Shown: positions 1-9,284, counted from the first letter of the stretch. The stretch is DNA of 64,000 nucleotides from JALJPB01 sp963933115 (GCA_963933115.1 CAWVSL010000003.1:1-64000), one strand, 5' to 3'. Numbers and translations are program-made. Notes: generated by a model not told the origin, from the letters alone.

Positions 1-37
1 GGGAGTTCCCATGTGAGAGTAGGACATTGCTAGACTT
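1..37 (+). rRNA. rrf: 5S ribosomal RNA, 3' end only
   Basis: The first bases match the conserved 3' part of gammaproteobacterial 5S rRNA: helix V followed by the GAGAGTAGGACATTGCTAGAC ending. Only the last 35 or so bases are present, because the gene and presumably the rest of an rrn operon lie upstream of the window. A terminator and tRNA-Tyr follow directly. The exact 3' end is uncertain by a few bases. Confidence 0.9.
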
Positions 38-45
38 CTCTTTAG

Positions 46-76
46 AAAAGCCCGATACTATGTATTGGGCTTTTCG
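46..76 (+). terminator. Rho-independent terminator after 5S rRNA
   Basis: An AAAAGCCC/GGGCTTTT inverted repeat, with further partial pairing inside, ends in a T-run. It sits about 10 bases after the 5S 3' end and probably ends the rRNA operon before the tRNA. Confidence 0.75.
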
Positions 77-83
77 ACCCTGT

Positions 84-168
84 GGAGGGGTTCCTGAGTG
101 GCCAAAGGGATCAGACTGTAAATCTGACGGCTCTGCCTTCGGTGGTTCGAATCCACCTCCCTCCACCA
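84..168 (+). tRNA. tyrT: tRNA-Tyr (GTA anticodon)
   Basis: An 85-base type II (long variable arm) tRNA. The acceptor stem pairs 84-90 with 158-164, the anticodon GTA is at 118-120, and the T-arm is GGTGG-TTCGAAT-CCACC at 141-157. CCA is encoded at 166-168. The D-loop and the variable arm around 125-140 fit bacterial tRNA-Tyr. It lies between two terminators, so it may be read from its own promoter or by read-through from the rRNA operon. Confidence 0.97.
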
Positions 169-177
169 CCATTAAGA

Positions 178-208
178 AAGCCCGTAGTCAATGACTACGG
201 GCTTTTTG
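178..208 (+). terminator. Rho-independent terminator after tRNA-Tyr
   Basis: A perfect 12-bp stem, AGCCCGTAGTCA paired with TGACTACGGGCT around a very short loop, is followed by TTTTTGCTTTT. This is a strong canonical terminator about 10 bases after the tRNA. Confidence 0.9.
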
Positions 209-353
209 CTTTTATAATTCCTTCTACTTACGCTATAATTTATTGAAGAATTATTTCTTATAGTGATGATGATCTGTTGATAAACTAATTTGAATAAATC
301 GTTAAATATATCAATGTATACTAATATAAAGTGTTACTAACATATTAACGAAG

Positions 354-917
354 ATGAATATTATGAATTGGCGAAATACAGATGACCACTACGGCACCGC
401 TTCCATGTTATTTCATTGGCTTATGTTTTTATTGCTTGTCGCAGTTTTTACCACTATAGAGCTAAGGACAATATATCCTAAAGGAACAGAGCCACGAGAG
501 GCAATAAAGGCACTGCACTTTATGTTAGGCTTACTTGTGTTTATTTTGGTATGGATACGTTTAAGTTTACGTTATATCCAAAAGAAACCGGTAATAACAC
601 CAGCCTTATCTATTATTCAGCGTTTTATCGCTAAAGCTATGCACATTTCTCTATACCTATTAATGATTGTTTTACCTATTCTTGGTTGGCTCACTGTAAG
701 CGCTGCCGGTAAAGAATTATTATTTTTTGGACTAGAAGTGCCAAGTTTGATTGGTATCGATAATGCCCTAGCAAAAGATCTTGAGAATATTCATAAATCG
801 ATAGGTGAGCTAGGGTATTACCTAATTGCCTTTCACACAGCCGCTGCTCTATTTCATCATTATGTTCAAAAAGATAATACCTTAACAAGGTTGTTACCTT
901 TTAATAAAAAGCAGTAA
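354..917 (+). CDS. Cytochrome b561 family membrane protein
   Basis: A 187-residue, four-helix integral membrane cytochrome b of the prokaryotic CybB/b561 family. These carry electrons from quinol in the inner membrane using two b haems. Candidate haem-ligand histidines are seen near residues 21 (in FHW), 55, 97, 147 and 161, inside or at the edge of predicted helices. Length is normal for the family. A second possible start is the ATG at 363 (MNWRN), and neither start has a strong ribosome site. A paralogue lies at 6086-6643 next to YceI. This copy has no YceI partner, so its electron acceptor cannot be inferred. Confidence 0.85.
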   Translation: MNIMNWRNTDDHYGTASMLFHWLMFLLLVAVFTTIELRTIYPKGTEPREAIKALHFMLGLLVFILVWIRLSLRYIQKKPVITPALSIIQRFIAKAMHISLYLLMIVLPILGWLTVSAAGKELLFFGLEVPSLIGIDNALAKDLENIHKSIGELGYYLIAFHTAAALFHHYVQKDNTLTRLLPFNKKQ

Positions 918-969
918 ATATCTCTATAAGTCTGTTAAAATATAAAGATAAATTATCAAGGTATTTGTA

Positions 970-2232
970 ATGGACTTTTCTTCTTTAGCGCTCAATCAAA
1001 ATATACTTAAATCGATAGCTGACCAAGACTATCTCGAACCAACGCCTATTCAGCAACAAGCTATTCCAGCTATCTTAGCTAGAAAAGATATTATGGCGGG
1101 GGCACAAACGGGTACCGGGAAAACCGCTGCTTTTGCGTTACCGATCTTACAACTATTGAGTAATCACACTTCAAATAATAAATTTATTAAAGCATTGGTG
1201 TTAACGCCAACAAGAGAGTTAGCCCAACAAGTTTACAAAAGTATTGATAAATACGCTCAATACACGGATATAAAGTCTGCTCTTGCTTACGGTGGCGTTA
1301 GCATTAATCCACAAATTGCAGCGATAAATGCCGGGGCAGAGATATTAGTAGCCACACCAGGCAGACTGTTGGATCATTTAATAAATGGCTCTGCAAACCT
1401 CGACAACCTAGAAATACTGGTTTTTGATGAAGCAGATCGTATGCTTGATATGGGCTTTAAAGATGAAATTGATAATATCCTTAAACGGGTACCTACCAAG
1501 CGGCAAACCTTGTTATTTTCTGCTACCTTTGATGACTCGATATTCAAGCTCAGTAAAACCTTACTTCAAAACCCCGAACTTATCGAAGTTAGTGAGCGTA
1601 ATACAGCAGCAGCTCAGATAGAACAAATCGTTTACACCGTTGATGAGGATCGTAAGAGAGAATTAACTTCCCATCTTATTGGCGCAAAAAATTGGCGGCA
1701 AGTACTCATTTTTATGCGTACTAAGCAAGGCGCCGATGCCTTAGCAAAAGAGATGTGTAAAGATGGGATTAAGACACAGTCAATTCATGGTGATAAATCA
1801 CAAGGTGCACGTGACAAAGCTTTAGCAGAATTTAAGGCAGGTAAAACCCGTGCTTTGGTTGCAACAGATGTTGCAGCAAGGGGTATTGATATTATTGCTC
1901 TTCAGTATGTGATTAATTATGAGTTACCCTATATCGCTGAAGACTATATCCATCGTATTGGTCGTACAGGAAGAGCAGGTAACACTGGTCTTGCTATCTC
2001 TTTATTAAGTCCCGGGGAAGAATGGTTGTTAGAGGCAGTTGAAAAGGTCTTAGATGTAAGGCTCTTACAGCAATGGTTACCTGGGTATGAACCTGATTTA
2101 ACTAAACAGCCTAACACTAATAAAGGTAAAGGTGGGGATAAACAGCGTGCCAGAAAAAAAGCGCTAGGTGACAATGCAGGTAGTCATAATAAAAGAAAAC
2201 CTTACAATAAACACATCACAAGAAATCGCTAA
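970..2232 (+). CDS. rhlE: DEAD-box ATP-dependent RNA helicase, RhlE-like
   Basis: A 420-residue RNA helicase. Motifs in order: Q-motif (PTPIQQQ, 25-31), Walker A AQTGTGKT (45-52), PTRELAQQ (80-87), TPGR (129-132), DEAD (153-156), SAT (184-186), ATDVAARGID (298-307) and HRIGRTGRAG (328-337). The last 45 residues are a basic, low-complexity tail, as in RhlE proteins. Such enzymes remodel RNA duplexes during ribosome assembly and RNA turnover, often in the cold. An AAGG ribosome site lies 8 bases before the start. The RhlE assignment over SrmB or DbpA rests on overall form and tail, so the subfamily is moderately sure. Confidence 0.9.
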   Translation: MDFSSLALNQNILKSIADQDYLEPTPIQQQAIPAILARKDIMAGAQTGTGKTAAFALPILQLLSNHTSNNKFIKALVLTPTRELAQQVYKSIDKYAQYTDIKSALAYGGVSINPQIAAINAGAEILVATPGRLLDHLINGSANLDNLEILVFDEADRMLDMGFKDEIDNILKRVPTKRQTLLFSATFDDSIFKLSKTLLQNPELIEVSERNTAAAQIEQIVYTVDEDRKRELTSHLIGAKNWRQVLIFMRTKQGADALAKEMCKDGIKTQSIHGDKSQGARDKALAEFKAGKTRALVATDVAARGIDIIALQYVINYELPYIAEDYIHRIGRTGRAGNTGLAISLLSPGEEWLLEAVEKVLDVRLLQQWLPGYEPDLTKQPNTNKGKGGDKQRARKKALGDNAGSHNKRKPYNKHITRNR

Positions 2233-2240
2233 TTTTGCTG

Positions 2241-2858
2241 CTAGTCTTTAAAAGAAGCTAAGAGGTTAGCAACTGATTTTTTCGGTGTTTTAACAATTTT
2301 CTCAATTAAAGTGAATGGCACAATATTAAGTTGAGTTTTTTGCTGAATCTCTTCAATTAATGCAGACCATAGCTTAGCAGTCATTTCAGCATCGAATAAA
2401 GCTCTATGATAGCCAGCCGAACTTTTAATGCCTAAATAACTTATTAAGTTGCCGAGGTTATAACTAGGAGCACCTTGAAAAACCCTTCTAGCAAGTAATA
2501 ATGAACAACTGAAATGTCCAGGATATTCCCTATCAATTTGACTGAGTTCTGCATCTAAAAAGCGTTTATCAAAAGCGGCATTGTGGGCAATAAGGTTATC
2601 ATCACCAATAAATTTAACAAAATTAACCATTACTTTTGAGCAAGGTGAAGCACTCTTAAGCATATGATTAGTGATACCTGTGTAATCTTCAATAAATGGG
2701 CTAATTATCCTTCCTGGGTTCATTAATTGTTGAAATTGCTCGGTGACTTCACCATTGACAAGACGGACAGCACCAATTTCAATAGTGCGATCTCCTTGAG
2801 TAGGAGAAAGTCCAGTGGTTTCAAAGTCGAGAATTACCAAGCTATTAGCATTAGACAA
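2241..2858 (-). CDS. DnaQ-like 3'-5' exonuclease
   Basis: A 205-residue stand-alone exonuclease of the DEDDh family, related to DNA polymerase III epsilon. ExoI motif DFETTG is at 11-16. ExoII lies around the HNAAFDKRFLD segment, and ExoIII is YHRALFDAEM near residue 160. These acidic residues bind two metal ions for 3'-to-5' removal of nucleotides. The start is TTG, supported by AGGA about 7 bases upstream and by the match of the N-terminus to the fold. It ends tail to tail with the helicase. Lacking other domains, it may act in DNA repair or RNA trimming, and the substrate is not shown by sequence. Confidence 0.88.
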   Translation of the reverse strand: MSNANSLVILDFETTGLSPTQGDRTIEIGAVRLVNGEVTEQFQQLMNPGRIISPFIEDYTGITNHMLKSASPCSKVMVNFVKFIGDDNLIAHNAAFDKRFLDAELSQIDREYPGHFSCSLLLARRVFQGAPSYNLGNLISYLGIKSSAGYHRALFDAEMTAKLWSALIEEIQQKTQLNIVPFTLIEKIVKTPKKSVANLLASFKD

Positions 2859-2887
2859 AATAAATTCCTATGGTCTATATTTATATA

Positions 2888-5275
2888 TTAATTACTAAAT
2901 GTAATTCTAGGTTTTGCATCAACAGCTGAATCTACTTGTGGCGTGCACAGTAATAACCTTGATGAAGATAATTTTTCAGTTTTTACCATGTAACTCTTAA
3001 AGGCGTTCATCCTTGCTAATGAAATTGCATTGAGCTTATTTTTATCATTGTCACTACTGATTTCTGAACCGGCAGGTTTACCGATATCTGCCGCCGTACT
3101 AATACCACATACAGTTATATTAACATCCGGCTTATTTACCATTAACGCTGCAAACTCAGATAGAAAAGGGTGGTGATGAGGTTGAAGAATAATTTGAGCA
3201 GCAGGGAACTCTAAATCATTAAAACGAATTTTAAGTAAATGATCTACTGCAGTTCTAGCAATACTAATAACATTTGCATATGGAACAAAGGTAGCTATTA
3301 GGTATTCTTGAGCAGCGCTTATCGTCGCTTGTTTAATTAACAAGGCAATAAAGCCACTCACGCCAAAGGATGGATCACTGGTTTTACCTGATAAAGGTAT
3401 ATCAAGTTCAACATTACCTTTTCGATCTTCTAACATGCTTAATGCCATAGAGAAGGGTATTGCACTGTGGTCGCTTATAGTATTAATTTCATCATCAGCG
3501 GCGGTTAACTTTAGTCCGCGTATTAAAATAGCCATTTCGCCCTCAATGTTACCATCAGTAATCGTTGTATTCATTGATAGATCGAGGTGACCTGAGTCAA
3601 AGACATACTTTAGTGTTTCTTTCATATAAGTGGATATGGCAGGGAGATTAATTTCTTTAAATGTCCCGGTAATATGATGCACTGGCTCAGCTGCATAGGG
3701 TTGACTGAAACCGGAGAAACTGAAATTGGAATATTTATCACTATTGCCGACTATTTCAAATAAAGTTTTAGCTATTTCTTGTTGGTTACCAAATGGCCCC
3801 ACTACAAGTTTAGTCACTGTAATATGTTGTTTATAAACGGGGACAACACTATTATCAATGAAATGAATATCTCCATTATCTACAAGTTTAAATTTAGCAA
3901 TCTTGAAATGAAAATTGGAAGTTGCTTTTTCAGGTGCTACTAGTTCAACGGTTGCATCTTCAGCAATCTCTTCCGGTTCTGTTCTTGGGAAGTCGATAAG
4001 GTTACTTAGTGCTTTATTGTCATCAAGTTCTGCCTGGATTGATAATTTTGACAATGTCGCCAATTTTATAGATAGACCTTGTTCAGAAGCCATAAGCTCA
4101 TCAATGGTAAATTTATTAAATTTCAATAAAGGTAAGGTGTCGTTATCAATATAGTCGCTAACTACCCCCTTAAATAAATTAATGCTTTTAATTTTTATCA
4201 GATGTTTATAATCCCTCGTATCGAAATTTATATGGTCCAATGTTAGGTGTTCAACGTGGGCCAGTACCTGATCTTTGTTTTGATAAGTTACAGATAAATT
4301 TTCTATTTTAACGACGGCATTCGCTTTAATTTTGGCAGGCATTTCTTTTATGAGTAAAATATGTAAATCATCACTGGTCAGTTTTTGTTCCGCTAATGCT
4401 ACGTGAACGTCACCTCGAGTTAGGGTTAATTGCTCTGTTATTAATTCAAACTGTGTAAATGCTATCGATGTCGAATCTTCAGTTAGGGTGATTTTCTGCT
4501 CACCTTTATAGCTAAGACGACCAGTAAGAGATGTCATATGATCAGGGAGCAACTTATTTAAATGAGATACATCAAGATCACTGATATCTGTATAAGAGGT
4601 AATACTCCCCACACCATTATTTAGTTGTGTATTTAAATTTAATGTCAGTGGTGCATTATCAAAAGTTGCATCAAGTATTACCCTAACGTTTTGTTCTTGA
4701 TGATCAGCATAGAGTTGTTCAAAGGTTAATGCTGATATATCGAGATGATGTTGTTCGCCATTAAAATTAATGTCGATCTTGGTATTATATAAATTTGATT
4801 GTGCCATTTTTATAATTAAAGCTGAGGCATCTTCTTTTAAAACCTTGGGCTCAAGTGCAGTGCTATTACTAGAGGATAAGTTACTGAGGTTAATTCCCGC
4901 AATTTCTATATTATCAGACTCAATATTAACCTTCAAAAACAGGCCGTTTATTTCAAATTCAGCGATGTGGAATTGGTCGGTAAATAATTTATATAAACTG
5001 ATTTTAAAATCTAATTGCTCAATACTTAATACCGCTTCATCGATATCATTCCCTTTATTAAGTGTTAAATCAGAAATAGTAAGATGAGAGATAAAGGGGT
5101 TATAACGGATTGAAGTCCCTTCAGATAAGACCAAACTGTTTTCACTAAGGGCCAGTTTTAAGATTTCACTGGAGTAAAGTCGGGCAATAGTAGGGGTCAA
5201 TAGCCAAATTAAGCCATATAAAAAAATGAAGAATACACCTAATAAGGCCATTACTTTTAAGACCCAACTTTTCAT
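2888..5275 (-). CDS. AsmA-like DUF748 envelope protein
   Basis: A 795-residue protein with one N-terminal membrane anchor (about residues 7-28) and a long periplasmic beta-rich region of AsmA/DUF748 type. The C-terminal part has the DUF748 features FPAAQIILQPHHHPFLSEF and a final CGISTAADIG-type segment. Proteins of this group are related to AsmA/TamB/YhdP bridge proteins thought to move lipids or help outer membrane assembly; that role is inferred here. The exonuclease gene lies 29 bases downstream on the same strand and could be co-transcribed. ATG start. The family assignment is good, but the function is unknown. Confidence 0.82.
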   Translation of the reverse strand: MKSWVLKVMALLGVFFIFLYGLIWLLTPTIARLYSSEILKLALSENSLVLSEGTSIRYNPFISHLTISDLTLNKGNDIDEAVLSIEQLDFKISLYKLFTDQFHIAEFEINGLFLKVNIESDNIEIAGINLSNLSSSNSTALEPKVLKEDASALIIKMAQSNLYNTKIDINFNGEQHHLDISALTFEQLYADHQEQNVRVILDATFDNAPLTLNLNTQLNNGVGSITSYTDISDLDVSHLNKLLPDHMTSLTGRLSYKGEQKITLTEDSTSIAFTQFELITEQLTLTRGDVHVALAEQKLTSDDLHILLIKEMPAKIKANAVVKIENLSVTYQNKDQVLAHVEHLTLDHINFDTRDYKHLIKIKSINLFKGVVSDYIDNDTLPLLKFNKFTIDELMASEQGLSIKLATLSKLSIQAELDDNKALSNLIDFPRTEPEEIAEDATVELVAPEKATSNFHFKIAKFKLVDNGDIHFIDNSVVPVYKQHITVTKLVVGPFGNQQEIAKTLFEIVGNSDKYSNFSFSGFSQPYAAEPVHHITGTFKEINLPAISTYMKETLKYVFDSGHLDLSMNTTITDGNIEGEMAILIRGLKLTAADDEINTISDHSAIPFSMALSMLEDRKGNVELDIPLSGKTSDPSFGVSGFIALLIKQATISAAQEYLIATFVPYANVISIARTAVDHLLKIRFNDLEFPAAQIILQPHHHPFLSEFAALMVNKPDVNITVCGISTAADIGKPAGSEISSDNDKNKLNAISLARMNAFKSYMVKTEKLSSSRLLLCTPQVDSAVDAKPRITFSN

Positions 5276-5332
5276 ATCGATGACCTTATGATTTTGAAAC
5301 GCACTTGATTAATGACCATTATTTTTTTGCAT

Positions 5333-5359
5333 TGTACTTGATCACCATACAATGTTGAT
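5333..5359. repeat. Interrupted palindrome upstream of the DUF748 gene
   Basis: CATTGTA and TACAATG form a 7-bp inverted repeat separated by 11 bases that include TGATCA. It lies about 60 bases upstream of the DUF748 start and also downstream of nothing else, since yceI ends at 5477 on the same strand. The form is that of an operator rather than a terminator because no T-run follows. Confidence 0.3.
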
Positions 5360-5476
5360 ACTTTAATTAAGTGTGATGTTAGGATTTGTTTTATTGGTCA
5401 TAAATTATGGTGAGCGGAAGGTAAAGTAAGGCAAGGAGTCTAATGTTTAGACTCCTTATTCTGGTACTAAATCGAT

Positions 5477-6067
5477 TTACTGGCGAATACCTTCAAGGTG
5501 AAATTCAAGCTCTACATGTGAAGAGTCAGGGCCTAAGTTCTTTGTAATTGCAAAGTCTTTCAGTGCAATTTTTGTGGTGCCACTAAAGCCAGCACGATAA
5601 CCGCCCCATGGGTCATTACCTTCGCCAATTTTCATGGCATCAATAGTGATTTCTTTACTCACGCCATGTAAAGAAAATAAACCTTTCACTTCGAGCTTGT
5701 CATTACCCTTATCAGTGATAGATGAACTGGTAAAGGTCGCTTCAGCAAAGGTACCAACTTCAAGAAAGTCATCACTACGAAGATGTTTATCACGTTCACC
5801 ATGATTTGAGTTAACGCTAGCCGTATCAATTTTTACTGAAATTTTTGATGCACTCATATTTTTTGCATCATAACTAAATTCACCTGAAAAATTGTCAAAA
5901 CGACCTGTTAACCAGCTGTAACCTAAATGTTTAATTTTAAAGTTAATAGAAGCATGCGCGCCTTTGTGATCAACCACATAGTTTGCCGCACTTGCTAATG
6001 GCGATAATAATGTCGCAGCAAAAACTGATGCTATTAGTGTTTTTGTAATTGTCGTTTTCATCATCAT
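5477..6067 (-). CDS. yceI: YceI family periplasmic lipid-binding protein
   Basis: A 196-residue exported protein with a signal peptide cleaved near residue 27 (after ASA). The mature part is a YceI lipocalin-like barrel: YVVDHKGAHASINFKIKHLGYSWLTG at the front and a GPDSSHVELEFHLEG end. YceI proteins bind isoprenoid chains such as polyprenyl quinones. It sits 18 bases after a cytochrome b561 gene, the common yceJ-yceI arrangement, which suggests the two work together with quinone electron carriers. ATG start; other close ATG codons give only a one- or two-residue difference. Confidence 0.92.
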   Translation of the reverse strand: MMMKTTITKTLIASVFAATLLSPLASAANYVVDHKGAHASINFKIKHLGYSWLTGRFDNFSGEFSYDAKNMSASKISVKIDTASVNSNHGERDKHLRSDDFLEVGTFAEATFTSSSITDKGNDKLEVKGLFSLHGVSKEITIDAMKIGEGNDPWGGYRAGFSGTTKIALKDFAITKNLGPDSSHVELEFHLEGIRQ

Positions 6068-6085
6068 AGTATTCCTTCAAATTGA

Positions 6086-6643
6086 TTATTTTTTGTAACC
6101 TAACATTCTTGTGAGGGTTTTGTCTTTATCTATAAAGTGGTGCTTTAATGCCGCTAGTGCGTGTATTAGTGCTAGTACCATCATAGTGTACGATAAGTAT
6201 TGATGGACAAATCCAGCAATATCGACTTGATTGTTAAATAACGTGCCCAAACTTGGAACGGTTATTAATTTAAATACCTCAATAGCCCGTCCATCAGCTG
6301 TAGAGATTAAATAACCACTGAACAGTACCATAACAACTAATAGATAGAGTAACTTATGTGTTACTCCACCAGCAACTTTTTCAAACTTACTATGGTTATC
6401 TAATGATTTTGGCCGGGTTTGAATGATTTGAGCAACAAACATGACAATCATTAACCCAAACAGGACAACACCAAGAGAACGATGAATATCGGGTCCTTGT
6501 GTGTACCAAGGGTCATAATAACCAAGATCAACCATCCAATAGCCTAAGGCAAATAAACCAATAATGACCGAGGCGATTAGCCAATGTAAGGTAATGGTTA
6601 TCCAGCCATAATGTTGTTTGGTGTTTTGCATTATCACCGCCAT
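6086..6643 (-). CDS. yceJ: Cytochrome b561 (YceJ-like), partner of YceI
   Basis: A 185-residue four-helix cytochrome b561. Conserved histidines lie in LHWLIA (near residue 20), DIHRSLGVV, THKLLYL and LIHALAALKHHF, fitting two b haems across the inner membrane. The gene is directly upstream of yceI (18-base gap, same strand), as in many proteobacteria. Likely role: quinol-dependent electron transfer in the membrane with YceI as a lipid or quinone carrier; the coupling is inferred. The start could be the ATG for MAVIM or that for MQNTK four codons later. Confidence 0.88.
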   Translation of the reverse strand: MAVIMQNTKQHYGWITITLHWLIASVIIGLFALGYWMVDLGYYDPWYTQGPDIHRSLGVVLFGLMIVMFVAQIIQTRPKSLDNHSKFEKVAGGVTHKLLYLLVVMVLFSGYLISTADGRAIEVFKLITVPSLGTLFNNQVDIAGFVHQYLSYTMMVLALIHALAALKHHFIDKDKTLTRMLGYKK

Positions 6644-6710
6644 TAAATGAATAAACTGAGTTTATTGGAAATATTAATAAAATTAATCCTGTTTATTGTT
6701 GAAACCTACA

Positions 6711-7190
6711 TTATTGAAGCTGATAAGCCTTCGATCCCCAAAGCGGTACAGTTGATAAACTATGCTTATAACTGCCAGAAGTTTCTTTGGTTGAATAAGA
6801 GACATACATTAGGGTTTGATTTTTGGCATCAAAAATTCGGCGTATTTTCATATTTTTGAAAAAGATACTTTTTGATTTTTGGAAAACCACTTCGCCCGAT
6901 TTTGATCTGTCAATTTTTGAAATCATTTCAGGTGTTATTTCACCTGTTTGCCGACAAGATATCGCTGAGTCTGAGGGGTCCGAAAAACTTAAATCAGCTT
7001 CAATACTCGCTACATGACAAGTTACCCCTGACACTAATGGATCGACCATGATATTTAATTTAATATCGTCGGTGGTAAACATACCTAAACTGACATTACC
7101 GATATCATCTTTAAAAAACAGCTTAAAAATGAAGGCTAGTACAATGAGTAAAAAGCCAAGTATAACGAACCATTTGATTTTTTTTAACAT
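6711..7190 (-). CDS. creA: CreA family protein
   Basis: A 159-residue CreA-like protein. A hydrophobic N-terminal segment (about 8-25) acts as anchor or signal. The family core follows: GNVSLGMFTTDDIKLNIMVD, GVTCHVA, a DSAISCRQTG segment and GEVVFQKS, then the FDAKNQTLMYVSYS strand and the SLSTVPLWG end. The two cysteines in VTC and ISC are conserved and may form a disulphide. AAGGAG lies 7 bases before the ATG. CreA is widespread but has no firm biochemical role. Here it is not next to creBCD. Confidence 0.85.
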   Translation of the reverse strand: MLKKIKWFVILGFLLIVLAFIFKLFFKDDIGNVSLGMFTTDDIKLNIMVDPLVSGVTCHVASIEADLSFSDPSDSAISCRQTGEITPEMISKIDRSKSGEVVFQKSKSIFFKNMKIRRIFDAKNQTLMYVSYSTKETSGSYKHSLSTVPLWGSKAYQLQ

Positions 7191-7591
7191 CCCAACTCCT
7201 TCAAGTAAATTTAGCTAAGTATATGATAAAAAAGATTAATACTTTCTGTTCATTAATTTGTTAGGGTCTTTATTTATCATAGCAGTATACTCGCTAAAAG
7301 TGGCTGTTGCTTTACTGAACAATGAACGTGGTCAGCTTTTGAGTCAGTAATAATAGTACTAAGATCAATAAAGTACAACTTAACTCACTATTATTTTACT
7401 CCATTGATGCTATAAAGCTTGTTTGGGACTTTGTCCCTACTTAAGAATACTTTACCTGGGTATATTTTGATCTAGTCGTCAATTTTACCAATATTTACCT
7501 AGGATATTTTTTAAAGTAAAGTCATAGTGCGAGCCAAATAAATTTCTAATACGGGAGACTTGGTGTAAAATATAATTAATTATTTTATGCG
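7191..7591. other. Intergenic gap between creA and the ykgJ-like gene
   Basis: A 401-base A+T-rich gap between divergent genes. It should hold both promoters. A small GGGAC-TTT-GTCCC hairpin lies at about 7425-7437. I see no convincing small gene on either strand. Confidence 0.5.
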
Positions 7592-7900
7592 ATGATTTAC
7601 ATGACTATTCACATTAAAAACGTAGCAGAGCCAGCAATCACCTGCTCAAGTTGTCAGGCGTGTTGCTGTCGTTTAGAAGTTATGATAATTACGGACACGG
7701 GTGTTCCTGAAAAGCATATTGCTGTCGATGAATGGGGCAGTGAGACTATGTTGCGTTTAGACGATGGTTATTGTTCGGCCTTAAATCGTGAAACTTATAT
7801 GTGTTCAATTTATGAAAACCGTCCTTGGATTTGCCGAGAATTCGAAATGGGCTCATATGAATGTCGTGATGAAAGAGCCGTAGAGGTTGTTTTCAAATAA
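7592..7900 (+). CDS. ykgJ: YkgJ family cysteine-cluster protein
   Basis: A 102-residue protein rich in cysteine: CSSCQACCC (residues 18-26), GYCSAL, YMCSIYENRPWICREFEMG and YECRDE. This pattern defines the YkgJ (UPF0153) zinc or iron-sulphur cluster family (CxxCxxCC ... C ... C). The protein is soluble. The metal and function are not known for most members, though some relatives act on rRNA or flagellin modification. The ATG at 7601 (MTIHIKN) is an equally good start, and no clear ribosome site marks either. It stands alone on this strand. Confidence 0.85.
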   Translation: MIYMTIHIKNVAEPAITCSSCQACCCRLEVMIITDTGVPEKHIAVDEWGSETMLRLDDGYCSALNRETYMCSIYENRPWICREFEMGSYECRDERAVEVVFK

Positions 7901-7961
7901 CAAGGTTTAGCCGCCAGCTGTCTGCGCCTAAAATTGCTATCCGTAGGTCACTTCTTAAATA

Positions 7962-9284
7962 TTATTGAATTTGATATAAAGGTATTTGTGATAATTGCTC
8001 ATCTATATGCCTTAACATAGCAATATAATTGGTAGATTTTACACCTTGGTAATATTTTTCAAAGGCTTGTTGAGTTATCCCTTCTGGTAAGCCCCCTAAC
8101 GTTGGAATAATAGCGGATTCACTTGTGATATTTGCTAAGCTTTCTTGGGCTAATAAAGCACTTTCATTTGTTTGGGTTGATATCATCGCCAATCTAGTTC
8201 CTGCGCGATCAGCCATTAAATCAGCAAAACTAAAACCACTACCGCCTTTATTTGAGTCTAAAAACTCTTTCCATTCACCGATAGCATCACTGGCGTCACT
8301 ATTACCAAACAACTGTAATGCAACAGAATAAATAAAATGCTGTTGAATATCAACTCGACTCCTTAAGGATACACTCCTTTGTAATCTCAGCCGTTGTAAG
8401 GCTTGTTTAGGTGAATAATTGGAAACATCACCAATAAGCAATTCAAATTCATCGGTGCAAAAATATAAGACTAATGCCGTTAGCGCCGCTTTATTTTCTT
8501 TTGCAGCTACGGGGATATTTGAAATGACACTACGTTTTTCAGCTACCGAAAACATATAGGCGATATAGGGGGTTAGTGACTTTCGCTTCTCATTGTTATC
8601 AATAAAATCAAGCAACGATTGGTGATAAAAACGAATATCGTTGACATCTCCAAATAGGGCTAGTTGATCACGTAATGCAAATAAGGAATCTTTAGCACTT
8701 TGGTTCTTACTCTTTATGTTGTTGGGGGCTTGAATATTAATTTGTAAGCTCGAAGGAGAAATATCAACTTTAGACACTATTGATAATAAAGAAGTACTAA
8801 ATTCTGTTTCAATATAAGTATGGCTGACCATTTCAGCTAACGCTATTAACCAATTACCCGGTATGGGTAAGCTACCAATATATACGGTGTCGAAATCTAA
8901 TCCTGTGTGAGAAGCATTTAAGGTAAGGTCAATATTTAAAAATCGAATAAAGTTAGGCAGCGGTAATTCATACGAAAAGCGAAAAAAACCTTTGCCTTCA
9001 ATCAGCACAATATTTGAAGTGAATTGTGGAATAGTACGGTGGCCTAAAGCGCTAAGACCATTAATTTCATTTTGAGTTATATGCAATAATACCGGCTCTT
9101 GTGTTGATTTAATCGTCTGTATTATGTGCTGTAAAGTTTTTTTGTTTTGAGTGGCGAAGTTAGCATCAATTTGATGAACAGCTTCTATATGTTGTGATGA
9201 TTGTAATACCAGTAAGATCAGGGCCACACTTAAAGCGACGACTGAAAACAAAAAGTATAAAGTACGCTTAATGATGATGTTCAA
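7962..9284 (-). CDS. Membrane-anchored protein of unknown function
   Basis: A 440-residue protein that I do not recognise. It has a single N-terminal anchor (about residues 8-27) followed by a beta-rich region (60-200) with AsmA- or LEA-like character, for example FRFSYELPLPNFIRFLNIDL. A helical C-terminal half has conserved-looking segments DSNKGGSGFSFADLMADRAGTRLA and EGITQQAFEKYY, and so would lie outside the cytoplasm. The start is TTG, with AAGG 8 bases upstream; it overlaps the stop of a short open frame at 9281-9481. The fold and position do not suggest a partner. Confidence 0.7.
   Translation of the reverse strand: MNIIIKRTLYFLFSVVALSVALILLVLQSSQHIEAVHQIDANFATQNKKTLQHIIQTIKSTQEPVLLHITQNEINGLSALGHRTIPQFTSNIVLIEGKGFFRFSYELPLPNFIRFLNIDLTLNASHTGLDFDTVYIGSLPIPGNWLIALAEMVSHTYIETEFSTSLLSIVSKVDISPSSLQINIQAPNNIKSKNQSAKDSLFALRDQLALFGDVNDIRFYHQSLLDFIDNNEKRKSLTPYIAYMFSVAEKRSVISNIPVAAKENKAALTALVLYFCTDEFELLIGDVSNYSPKQALQRLRLQRSVSLRSRVDIQQHFIYSVALQLFGNSDASDAIGEWKEFLDSNKGGSGFSFADLMADRAGTRLAMISTQTNESALLAQESLANITSESAIIPTLGGLPEGITQQAFEKYYQGVKSTNYIAMLRHIDEQLSQIPLYQIQ

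Noticed and set aside
4770..5087. A 105-codon plus-strand frame inside the DUF748 gene.
   Set aside because: It is antisense to a clear coding frame with no start signal.
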